Positions 1 through 6,705 are shown, numbered from the stretch's first letter. The stretch is 6,779 nt of DNA from CAYTOF01 sp964439435 (GCA_964439435.1 CAYTOF010000090.1:1-6779), one strand, 5' to 3'. Translations and numbers: made by a program. Notes: a model not told the origin generated them from the sequence alone.

Positions 1-1
1 G

Positions 2-958
2 AGTTCATGCATAGAAACCGGAATAAATGCAACTAATTTTGAAACCTGGGAACAGTCTTTTCGAAATATCCTAAGCACAAGGACTCGACCTGCTATTTAC
101 GGAGTGCATTGCGAACCTATAGTTGTTGAAGAAAAAAACATCATTTGGATATCTGTCCCTCGCAGCATCCATAAGCCACATGCTTACACAGATCAAGAAA
201 AAATCAACTTTTACATAAGAGACGGCAATATAAAGAAATTAATGTCTTATGATGGGATCAAATACCATTTTTCATTATTAGAAGGCCTACAAGCCAGAGT
301 TCGCGACATCAGAGATACCAGGATATCAATGTTTTTAAATGATGAAATCTTAGAAAATATCTCAGACAAATCCGGTGTAATGTTGCACATTATACCCGAA
401 TGGTCTTTAAATGACGAAAACTATATTGACATCACAAAGAATATTGACAGAGATAACTTCCCAGCTCTATTAGGAAGCGGTTTTTGGAGCGAAGAATTGT
501 ATAATCCCGACGGAGTAATGTTGATATATGAGAAAAGTTCCGCGCCCTATTTTTCATATGTCCAAATGTTTCAAAACGGTGTCTTCGAAGCATTCTCTTT
601 CTTTTATAAAAACGACATCAACGGAACTCTCATAAATTTATCCTGGCTGGAACAGAGCATTGCTGAAAAAATCTGGAAATATTGTTCTTCGTTACAAAAA
701 TTGGGAGTACCCCATGAGTTTTATATATATTTAACCTTAATCAATGTAAAAGGTAAGAGTGCAAATGTTTACAACGAGCCTGTATTGACTAGAAACATAA
801 TAAAAATGAATTTAGTTAAATGGAATGAAAGTTTAAAATATCCGGTTGCCATAAAACCCATGCTCGACAATCTAGCAAATACATTCGGTATACCCGGTTC
901 ATCTTTATATGATGATAACCACAATCCCAAAGAGGATAAGTTTAAGTTCTGCGAATAA
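2..958 (+). CDS. AlbA_2 (Schlafen-like) domain protein, 5' end missing
   Basis: The reading frame is open from the left edge to the TAA at 956-958, about 318 codons, so the gene starts outside the window. The GTG at 104 that could pass for a start lies inside the domain. The first 85 or so visible residues look like the end of an AlbA_2 domain: a strand with ISVPRSIHKPHAY, then FYIRDGN and a following LMS, as in the family pattern of a V-P-x-S strand, a PHAY-like loop and a YIR-G strand. AlbA_2 proteins are putative nucleic-acid or nucleotide binding proteins, often annotated as helix-turn-helix or ATP-binding proteins, and are common in defence islands. The remaining 230 residues form a C-terminal region (with SYVQMFQNGVFEAF) that I recognise only as typical of larger AlbA_2 proteins; its function is unknown. 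No signal peptide or membrane segment is seen. The gene is more A+T rich than those to its right. Family fairly sure; biological role unknown. Confidence 0.75.
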   Translation, partial: SSCIETGINATNFETWEQSFRNILSTRTRPAIYGVHCEPIVVEEKNIIWISVPRSIHKPHAYTDQEKINFYIRDGNIKKLMSYDGIKYHFSLLEGLQARVRDIRDTRISMFLNDEILENISDKSGVMLHIIPEWSLNDENYIDITKNIDRDNFPALLGSGFWSEELYNPDGVMLIYEKSSAPYFSYVQMFQNGVFEAFSFFYKNDINGTLINLSWLEQSIAEKIWKYCSSLQKLGVPHEFYIYLTLINVKGKSANVYNEPVLTRNIIKMNLVKWNESLKYPVAIKPMLDNLANTFGIPGSSLYDDNHNPKEDKFKFCE

Positions 959-1084
959 AATTCTTGTCAAAAATACCGGCAACGAAAGATAGGGAAGCAG
1001 AACTTTTGTGTTGGACCATGACGAAAAACTAAAAAAGCTGCTAAACGGATGGTAAAGATAAAACAAGTGAGAGGATGAGTACAC

Positions 1085-2929
1085 ATGTCAACTTTTGATT
1101 CTACCAAGACTCGCTTGGCAACTCTCATTGATGAGATTGTCGAGGGCAAGATACAGCTTCCTGACTTCCAAAGAGGATGGATATGGGACGATGAGCACAT
1201 CCGGTCTCTTTTGATAAGTATTGGACGGCTCTTTCCCATAGGCGCAGTAATGCTTTTACAAAATGGCGGCGAAGCTAAGTTTAAAGTGCGCCCTATTGAA
1301 GGAGTAGAGAAGAAACCGGATTTTGATAATTCGGCTGAGCGCTTGATCTTGGACGGGCAACAAAGGCTGACATCTCTAACTCAGGTTCTGAAACTTAATA
1401 AGCCCGTTAAGACCACAGACAGCAAAAAGAAGCGTGTTGACAGGTATTATTACATTGATATAGAAATGGCTCTCGGAGGCCCGGAGAACTTTGAAGAAGC
1501 TTTTTTCGGTGTTGATAAGGATAAAATTTTGTGGGAGAATTTTGGCAGAGATATCAAGCTTGACCTGTCTACAAAAGAAAAAGAGTATGAGCACATGTGT
1601 TTCCCCTGCACTCAAATATTGAACTCCAATGAATGGGAATACGGATTGAATAAACACTCCCTTGAAAAATTTCAGATTTATATGGAATTTCGTCAACGTA
1701 TTTTGGATAATTTCAGAAACTACGATATCCCCATAATTGAACTAAAAAAGGACAACAAAAAAGAAGCTGTTTGTTTGGTTTTCGAAAAAGTGAATACCGG
1801 CGGGGTGCCTCTGTCAATTTTCGAACTGTTAACTGCAACCTATGCTGCGGACAATGTCAACTTGAGAGATGAATGGTATGGCAATAAAGATTTGAACATT
1901 GTCGGCTATCATGAAAAATTTCAAAAAATCAAATTGCTAAAATCGGTAAATCCGACAGACTTTTTGCAAGGACTTACACTGCTTTACACATACGATAAAA
2001 GAGTAAAAAACATAAAATCTGGAAAAACCGGAAAACAGATCACCGGTGTCAGCGCAAAAAGAGATGCTATTTTGAACTTGCCTCTTAGTTCATACTTGGA
2101 AAACAAAGACAAGCTATTTGATGGGTATAGAAATGTCGCCAGATTTTTGATAGAAGAGTCTTTTTTTGAAAGCTATGATATACCCTATTCATCTCAATTG
2201 ATACCTCTCGCAGCAATTATGGCCTTGATCGGAGATAGATGGATGGAGCGGATTGTCAGAGGCAAAATTTCAAAATGGTTTTGGAACGGAGTACTTGGAG
2301 AGCTGTATGGGGGCTCAATGGAAACCAGAATATCCCTTGACATGCAGGAACTGACAGAATGGATTTTATACGACGGCGAAGAGCCCTCCTCAATTCGTGT
2401 TGCATCTTTCAACGCTGACAGATTGAATACATTGAGGTCAAGAAACAGTGCTGCTTATAAGGGCATAAACACCCTTGTGCAAAGAGGCGGTGCCCGTGAT
2501 TTCTTTTGGAACATAAAAATCAAGGATCTGACAGAAGAGCTCTGGGACGAAAGACGGTTGGACATTCATCATATCTTCCCCAAAGATTGGTGCGCCAAAA
2601 AAGGCATCCCGGCTAAAAGCTATAACTGCATTCTCAACAAAACTCCTATATCATACAAAGCCAACCGCAAGATCAGCAACAAAGCCCCTTCAGTTTATCT
2701 GCAATACCTGCAAAATGATTCTTCAACTAAGCTGAGTGAAGACAAAATGAACGATATTTTGCTCTCGCACTGCATCACCCCTTCAACCCTGAGAAATGAT
2801 GACTATGAAGGCTTCTTGCGAGAACGGGCCCAAATGCTGATTGAAAAAATCGAAGAAGTGACCGGCAAAGAAGTCATTAGAATTAAAGAAGATCAAGATG
2901 ACTACCTTGAGGATGATACCGACAACTGA
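1085..2929 (+). CDS. DUF262-DUF1524 (GmrSD-type) nuclease, 614 aa
   Basis: Single-chain protein with an N-terminal DUF262 ParB/Srx-like NTPase domain and a C-terminal DUF1524 HNH nuclease domain. DUF262 hallmarks are LPDFQRGWIW at residues 25-34, FPIG at 50-53, the signature DGQQR at 90-94 and FEKVNTGG...LSIFELL at 233-249. DUF1524 hallmarks are DIHHIFP at 493-499, with H495/H496 the likely catalytic histidines, followed by N514-C-I-L-N518 and KANRKISNK. This is the architecture of GmrSD, a type IV enzyme that cuts glucosylated hydroxymethylcytosine DNA, and of SspE, which senses phosphorothioate DNA. Which modification, if any, this one reads cannot be told. The length is usual for the family and all motifs are intact. 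GAGG at 1071-1074 supports the start at 1085. No convincing promoter was found in the 126-bp gap after the AlbA_2 gene, so cotranscription is possible. It ends with TGA directly followed by TAG. Confidence 0.9.
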   Translation: MSTFDSTKTRLATLIDEIVEGKIQLPDFQRGWIWDDEHIRSLLISIGRLFPIGAVMLLQNGGEAKFKVRPIEGVEKKPDFDNSAERLILDGQQRLTSLTQVLKLNKPVKTTDSKKKRVDRYYYIDIEMALGGPENFEEAFFGVDKDKILWENFGRDIKLDLSTKEKEYEHMCFPCTQILNSNEWEYGLNKHSLEKFQIYMEFRQRILDNFRNYDIPIIELKKDNKKEAVCLVFEKVNTGGVPLSIFELLTATYAADNVNLRDEWYGNKDLNIVGYHEKFQKIKLLKSVNPTDFLQGLTLLYTYDKRVKNIKSGKTGKQITGVSAKRDAILNLPLSSYLENKDKLFDGYRNVARFLIEESFFESYDIPYSSQLIPLAAIMALIGDRWMERIVRGKISKWFWNGVLGELYGGSMETRISLDMQELTEWILYDGEEPSSIRVASFNADRLNTLRSRNSAAYKGINTLVQRGGARDFFWNIKIKDLTEELWDERRLDIHHIFPKDWCAKKGIPAKSYNCILNKTPISYKANRKISNKAPSVYLQYLQNDSSTKLSEDKMNDILLSHCITPSTLRNDDYEGFLRERAQMLIEKIEEVTGKEVIRIKEDQDDYLEDDTDN

Positions 2930-3025
2930 TAGTGCTTTGATACAAATCGAGAAAAGGGTTAAATCTCTTTAGTTTTCTTGTTTTTCAACATGATATAAGC
3001 TGGATTTGTATTTTTCTACTCGAAC

Positions 3026-3074
3026 AAAAACTCCCCTCAAAACGGCAATTGCCGAAATCGAGGGGAGTTTTTTT
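3026..3074. terminator. Bidirectional intrinsic terminator between convergent genes
   Basis: Perfect 13-bp inverted arms, AAAAACTCCCCTC at 3026-3038 and GAGGGGAGTTTTT at 3060-3072, with a run of seven T at 3068-3074. On the minus strand the same stem is followed by five T, so it should stop transcription from both the DUF262-DUF1524 gene (plus) and the GIY-YIG gene (minus). The 21-nt loop is longer than usual and itself contains the perfect 12-bp palindrome CGGCAATTGCCG (3043-3054), which could form an inner hairpin. Rho-independent termination is inferred from structure. Confidence 0.9.
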
Positions 3075-3148
3075 GTATTTAGTTGAAGATTAAATTAATT
3101 TTTGAAGGTCGGTAAATTACTCATTCTGCTCCGTTTAAATCCAAGCCT

Positions 3149-4027
3149 TTATTCCACAGTTTCCAAATCCTTAAGCGTTACACCGTCTTTTGTCACCCAC
3201 AACAAATTCCCGCTCAAACTCGAACCCCCGACAAAACCGGCTGCAGCGGAAGGGCTTGTCAAAAGCACATCTTCTAATAATACGTTATTTTCAATTTTGG
3301 ATTTGTTTTTATCACGGAAATTTTTGACGTTTTCAGGACAACTTTTTTGTATTGATTGCGATATCTGGCTGCCTTTAAAGACAACAAAACCATCCGTGGT
3401 TCGTCTGCCGGTGGCTTTTAGACTTGAGTGCTTAAAGATAAGAATTGGCTCATCTTTTTCTTGCGTGTTTATTTCTTCATCGGCCTTTTGTGATACAAGC
3501 GGTTCAAAAACTCTGTGCCCCAATGTTCCCATGACTATCCGAGCATAGTCAATAAACTCTTCAAGCTCACTCTTTTTCTCCTCTGTTATATTGCCTTGTG
3601 AGGGTTCATTGCTGTTTTCCACATCATAACGGTTGGCTTCCTTGGCGAGCACACAAAAGCGATTTTCTAAATAGCTTATCTCAGTTTGGCCAAATGAATT
3701 ATTTGACGTGGTAAACACGACGGCTTCTGTCCAATAATCCTTTTCAGAGTTTCGTTTATGCTCCTGCAAGCGAGTCAGTATCCCTTCTCCGCTCTTGCGT
3801 GCTCCGGCTTGCCCTATGTAGACGACATTGTTTCCCGTTTCGTCTGATATGCCAAACAAAAAGTAGACCCCACTCTGCTTTAAGTCTTCCCGATCTTTAC
3901 ATTGGTCAATCAAAGTGCGCGGTATTTTGTAAGATAAGCCTGTCCAGTTTGCCAATGTGCACTTTATACGCCCGCCGGCTTCGCCATCAATTAGAAACAA
4001 ATTTATGCTTTTTCCCCATGCTTTCAT
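3149..4027 (-). CDS. GIY-YIG nuclease-family protein with DUF4357 domain, 292 aa
   Basis: The GIY-YIG core lies at about residues 52-145: GVY at 53-55, YIG at 70-72, catalytic-type arginine R86 in ILTRLQEH, and metal-binding-type glutamate E121 in YLENRF, so the expected active-site residues are present. The C-terminal part (about 200-290) is a DUF4357 domain, recognised by TGRRTTDGFVVFKGS and TSPSAAAGFVGGSS followed by LLWVTKDGVTLKDL. Proteins with this layout are uncharacterised putative endonucleases often found near restriction or defence genes. A longer frame opens at 4054, but GGGAGG at 4042-4037 lies 9 nt before the ATG at 4027, while the upstream ATG has no ribosome site, so 4027 is chosen. 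It follows the ATPase gene by 165 bp on the same strand; only a weak TATAAC (4065-4060) is visible as a possible -10, with no good -35. It ends near the shared terminator. Substrate unknown. Confidence 0.87.
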   Translation of the reverse strand: MKAWGKSINLFLIDGEAGGRIKCTLANWTGLSYKIPRTLIDQCKDREDLKQSGVYFLFGISDETGNNVVYIGQAGARKSGEGILTRLQEHKRNSEKDYWTEAVVFTTSNNSFGQTEISYLENRFCVLAKEANRYDVENSNEPSQGNITEEKKSELEEFIDYARIVMGTLGHRVFEPLVSQKADEEINTQEKDEPILIFKHSSLKATGRRTTDGFVVFKGSQISQSIQKSCPENVKNFRDKNKSKIENNVLLEDVLLTSPSAAAGFVGGSSLSGNLLWVTKDGVTLKDLETVE

Positions 4028-4036
4028 ATTTTTAGT

Positions 4037-4042
4037 CCTCCC
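4037..4042 (-). promoter_or_regulatory. Ribosome binding site of the GIY-YIG gene
   Basis: GGGAGG on the minus strand, 9 nt before the ATG at 4027. It decides the start: the in-frame ATG at 4054 lies upstream of this site and has no comparable sequence in front of it. Confidence 0.8.
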
Positions 4043-4192
4043 GTGAGAATTCATTGAAAGTTATAAACAGTGCGTGTAATCCCCGCGAACAACCAAGTGC
4101 CGTGAGCCTTTTCTCTTCTCTTGCCACAAAACTATATCTCTTATACTTCTATCCCCTATTGCCGCGCTTTGTTTTCCCTCTGCCCTTTTTGC

Positions 4193-5452
4193 CTAATTTC
4201 GCAAGCATCCGATGGGGATGACATAGACCCCGTCCGGCCTTTGATAGGCATATCCGCTTGCTGTGATGACCGCTAAAAACGACGGCGGGTTCATGGCTGC
4301 GGTGTCGATCACCTCTTTTAGCTTTAACAAAGACTTTGCCCCGCTCTCTATCGCTTTGTTGCCGAGTTTGACCTCTACAGCTCCCCACCTGCCATCTCTA
4401 AAATGCAAGATGGCGTCTGCTTCCAGCCCGCTGTGGTCTCGATAGTGAAACAACTTTCCGTCCAAACTCTCTGTGTATATTCGCAGATCCCGGATGACCA
4501 AGGATTCAAAGAGAAGGCCCATGGTTTCCAAGTCGTTTAAAAGGTCTTCAGGATTTGCGTTTAAAAAATAAGCTGCTATGGCCGGGTCGACAAAGTGTCT
4601 CGTTGCGCTTGTGGCTATTGTCGCCTTTGAGCGCAAGGTGGGGCTCCAAGCCTTTAGGTCCTCTATCACATATATTTTTCTCAGAGCCTCTATATATTCT
4701 GACACGGTTTTTCTGTTTATTGAGTCAAAATTGCTTGTTATATCGTTGGTGATCGTGCTTATTGTAGCTTGGCTGGAAATATGGCGTGAATACGACCTCA
4801 AGACCTGTTCGACTTTATCGGGGTTTCTGCCCACCTCATCAGAGGTTGAAATCTCTGTGTTTATAATCGAATTGCAATATCCTGCAACCTGTCTCTGTTT
4901 GACAGATATCGGTTTGCCAATCGAAGCGGGCCATCCGCCCCCGACGATTAAATGTGCGATGTCCTCTATACTGTGAGGCGATTTGCCGGCTATGTCTTGG
5001 TGTTTTAAAAGCTGCTTTATGCCAACTTCGCCACTGGAATCTCCGCTTTCATACAGGCTCATTGTCCTCATGCGAAGCCTTGAAATCCTCCCCGTGCCGG
5101 AATGTGCAATTTGAGATTCATCCACAGTTGTTGAGCCTGTTAAAATATACAAACCCACTTCGCCTTTTTGGTCTATGCTAAACCTAACCGCATCCCAAAG
5201 CTTGGGAGCATCTTGCCATTCGTCAATCAACCGCGGCTTTTCTCCCTCGAGCAACAATGAGGGCTTGATGTCTGCCAGCGCAAGGTTTTGCTCTCTTTCG
5301 TCCGGGTTTTGAAGGAACAATGAACTCTTTGCTTGGTTCTGGCCGGTTGTCGTTTTCCCGCACCATTTTGGCCCGGTGATCAACACTGCCCCAAAAGCTT
5401 CCAGTTCGTCTTTTAGCGCTTGATCTATCAATCTGCGAATATAGCTCTTCAT
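4193..5452 (-). CDS. P-loop ATPase with C-terminal DUF4143 domain, 419 aa
   Basis: AAA_14/DUF4143-type protein. Walker A is GPKWCGKT at residues 27-34 and Walker B is RLIDEWQ with D77-E78, followed by a sensor-like strand ILTGSTT (103-109). The C-terminal DUF4143 part (about 200-380) holds a PD-(D/E)XK-like signature: GLEADAILHF (E344, D346) and AVEVKLG (E360, K362). This is the standard composition of a very widespread bacterial and archaeal ATPase family whose substrate is unknown. The protein is cytoplasmic, with no membrane segment. A longer frame opens at 5491, but GGGAGG at 5464-5459 and the TATAAT just upstream place the start at 5452; the extra residues would come from within the promoter. 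Three 23-bp repeats lie directly upstream. It is separated by 128 bp from the fic gene and appears to have its own promoter. All motifs are intact. Family very sure; role unknown, with defence or selfish accessory function only a guess. Confidence 0.9.
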   Translation of the reverse strand: MKSYIRRLIDQALKDELEAFGAVLITGPKWCGKTTTGQNQAKSSLFLQNPDEREQNLALADIKPSLLLEGEKPRLIDEWQDAPKLWDAVRFSIDQKGEVGLYILTGSTTVDESQIAHSGTGRISRLRMRTMSLYESGDSSGEVGIKQLLKHQDIAGKSPHSIEDIAHLIVGGGWPASIGKPISVKQRQVAGYCNSIINTEISTSDEVGRNPDKVEQVLRSYSRHISSQATISTITNDITSNFDSINRKTVSEYIEALRKIYVIEDLKAWSPTLRSKATIATSATRHFVDPAIAAYFLNANPEDLLNDLETMGLLFESLVIRDLRIYTESLDGKLFHYRDHSGLEADAILHFRDGRWGAVEVKLGNKAIESGAKSLLKLKEVIDTAAMNPPSFLAVITASGYAYQRPDGVYVIPIGCLRN

Positions 5453-5458
5453 ATTACA

Positions 5459-5464
5459 CCTCCC
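5459..5464 (-). promoter_or_regulatory. Ribosome binding site of the ATPase gene
   Basis: GGGAGG on the minus strand, 6 nt before the ATG at 5452. The predicted transcription start (about 5464) coincides with its first base, so the leader would consist of little more than the ribosome site. Confidence 0.8.
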
Positions 5465-5470
5465 AAACCC

Positions 5471-5499
5471 ATTATAGCACTCAACTCCCAACTTTTCAA
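5471..5499 (-). promoter_or_regulatory. Sigma70-type promoter of the ATPase gene
   Basis: On the minus strand, TTGAAA (5499-5494, five of six consensus bases) is followed after exactly 17 bp by a perfect TATAAT (5476-5471). The spacer contains most of the first copy of the 23-bp repeat, so a protein bound there would compete with RNA polymerase. Predicted start of transcription is about 5464, giving a 12-nt leader. Identified by consensus match only. Confidence 0.75.
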
Positions 5500-5549
5500 G
5501 CTTTCAACTCCCAACTTTCGACGTTTTCAACTCCCAACTTTCGGAAATC
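5481..5549. repeat. Three tandem 23-bp direct repeats upstream of the ATPase gene
   Basis: The 15-bp core TCAACTCCCAACTTT occurs at 5481-5495, 5504-5518 and 5527-5541, identical in all three copies and spaced exactly 23 bp apart. The 8-bp linkers differ (TCAAGCTT, CGACGTTT, CGGAAATC). An invariant core with variable linkers and about two helical turns per unit suggests protein binding sites in a row on one face of the DNA. The copy nearest the gene overlaps the -35 edge and spacer of the ATPase promoter. An alternative is a dispersed intergenic repeat family without regulatory role. Confidence 0.85.
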
Positions 5550-5580
5550 TTCGCCGCGGTGCGCTCACTGCCGATATGCC

Positions 5581-6651
5581 TTATTTGCTAAACCTCACCA
5601 AGTCATACAGCCTTTTATTTTGATATATGCGCTCTCTGCCTATCATTTCAGATGTGAGAAAACCTGCCTCCTGAAGCGCTGTCAAATATCCGGCAGCCGT
5701 CTTTCGGGTTACGGACAGGCCTTTTTCTATATGTGATGTTTTAGTATAAAACTCATAAAACAACAGATCTGTCAGTTCTTTTGAATACAACTTCGGCAAC
5801 TCTTTTTTTATCTCGTCTCCCATTGCCAATATTTCTTGATTTATATTTTTTATCAGCGCAAGTGTCTCTTTTGCGGTTGTTTCAACGCCTATCAGAATAT
5901 AAGAGATCCATTCTTCCCAGTTTTCCCTGATGCGCACTTCTTGGAGAAGCCGATAATACTCCGCCTTGTTCCGAATAATATAGCTGCTCAAATACAAGAT
6001 AGGGCTGTCAAGCAATTCCCTTAACACCAGGTAAAGCACATTTATTATTCTGCCTGTCCTTCCGTTTCCGTCATAAAAAGGGTGAATGCTTTCAAACTGA
6101 TAGTGGATGATTGCAAGTTTCGTCAGAGGGTCAATGTCTCTTTGCTCTTCGTTGATGTATATTTCGAGATTGTTCAGATATCCTCTTATCGTCTCTTCTC
6201 CCGACGGCGGGGTGTAAACTATCTCTCCGGTCTTGTCATTTTTCAATGTTGTTCCCGGCAATTTTCTTATTCCCGCTTCGTTTTTTACTATTCTGCTTTG
6301 AATTTCAACAATCATATTTGTCGTCAGCATTTTTGATGATTTGATAAGCTCATATCCGTGCCACAATGCGGTTCTATAACTCTCCACCTCTTTGGCAGCA
6401 GCGCTTGCATTTTTTGAACCGCTCATAGCCACATAGAGATCGTCATGAGTTGTTATTATATTTTCAATTGCGGCACTGTCTTTTGCCTCTTTTATCATGG
6501 CAGAATTTATCAAAATGTTTTTATTTGGAATCGTATACGCATATCCTTTAAGCTCCGCCAAAGCGCGATGTGCCCCTGTCAAGTGCCTCAATACGGTTTT
6601 GGTCTCTATCTGCCCGCTCAATGGCAGCATTGGCAAATATTGCCCCTCCAT
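5581..6651 (-). CDS. Fic-family enzyme (probable AMPylase) with C-terminal winged helix, 356 aa
   Basis: Fic enzymes usually transfer AMP from ATP to hydroxyl groups of target proteins. The full active-site motif HPFYDGNGRTGR is at residues 190-201 with catalytic H190. An N-terminal Fic_N region carries the inhibitory-helix motif S-A-A-I-E-N at 59-64, matching [S/T]xxxE[G/N], so this is a class II, self-inhibited enzyme (E63 would block productive ATP binding). The flap hairpin is around 134-150. Residues 295-350 form a winged helix (SHIEKGLSVTRKTAAGYLTALQEAGFL), as in SoFic-like proteins, suggesting DNA binding. A longer frame starts with TTG at 6705, but that TTG is the first codon-sized part of the -35 box and lies upstream of the transcription start; AAAGGAG at 6667-6661, 9 nt before the ATG at 6651, sets the real start. 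No separate antitoxin gene is seen. The target protein is unknown. Confidence 0.93.
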   Translation of the reverse strand: MEGQYLPMLPLSGQIETKTVLRHLTGAHRALAELKGYAYTIPNKNILINSAMIKEAKDSAAIENIITTHDDLYVAMSGSKNASAAAKEVESYRTALWHGYELIKSSKMLTTNMIVEIQSRIVKNEAGIRKLPGTTLKNDKTGEIVYTPPSGEETIRGYLNNLEIYINEEQRDIDPLTKLAIIHYQFESIHPFYDGNGRTGRIINVLYLVLRELLDSPILYLSSYIIRNKAEYYRLLQEVRIRENWEEWISYILIGVETTAKETLALIKNINQEILAMGDEIKKELPKLYSKELTDLLFYEFYTKTSHIEKGLSVTRKTAAGYLTALQEAGFLTSEMIGRERIYQNKRLYDLVRFSK

Positions 6652-6660
6652 TGCGATCAT

Positions 6661-6667
6661 CTCCTTT
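6661..6667 (-). promoter_or_regulatory. Ribosome binding site of the fic gene
   Basis: AAAGGAG on the minus strand, 9 nt before the ATG at 6651. The ATG at 6660 directly abuts the site and is too close to be served by it. Confidence 0.8.
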
Positions 6668-6676
6668 CTTATAGGC

Positions 6677-6705
6677 ATTATAACGCCATATTTTACCCAT
6701 GTCAA
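6677..6705 (-). promoter_or_regulatory. Perfect-consensus sigma70-type promoter of the fic gene
   Basis: On the minus strand, TTGACA (6705-6700) and TATAAT (6682-6677) are both exact consensus hexamers with the optimal 17-bp spacer. Predicted transcription start is about 6670, leaving a 19-nt leader with the ribosome site inside it. A promoter this strong in front of a potentially harmful enzyme implies tight repression; the half-site 6692-6700 sits in the spacer and touches the -35 box. Confidence 0.85.

Noticed and set aside
993..1040. A short coding-like stretch (GSRTFVLDHDEKLKKLLNGW then TAA) between the AlbA_2 and DUF262 genes, possibly the tail of a decayed gene.
   Set aside because: Only 15 to 20 codons after an in-frame TAG, with no ribosome site and no family I can recognise. 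It is too short to separate from chance.
967..1239. A 90-codon minus-strand frame opposite the start of the DUF262 gene.
   Set aside because: It overlaps strongly conserved DUF262 coding sequence, has no recognisable domain and has cysteine/histidine-rich shadow-like composition.
3102..3548. A 148-codon plus-strand frame inside the GIY-YIG gene.
   Set aside because: It lies opposite the DUF4357 region, whose motifs are clear on the minus strand; there is no ribosome site and no domain, so it is a shadow.
4060..4090. A possible promoter for the GIY-YIG gene with TATAAC at 4065-4060 and TTGTTC upstream.
   Set aside because: The spacing between the boxes is 21 bp, too long, and no better -35 box is found. 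It is mentioned only in the gene entry.
4578..4976. A 132-codon plus-strand frame with hydrophobic stretches that could look like a membrane protein.
   Set aside because: It is entirely antisense to the DUF4143 ATPase and overlaps other random frames there. The hydrophobicity follows from the codons of the real gene read backwards.
5481..5549. The three repeats considered as a small CRISPR array.
   Set aside because: Cores of 15 bp and linkers of 8 bp are far too short for repeats and spacers, and there are no cas genes.
5550..5580. A G+C-rich patch with CCGCGG just downstream of fic, considered as a terminator.
   Set aside because: No stable stem followed by a T-run on the minus strand, so termination between fic and the ATPase gene is not supported.
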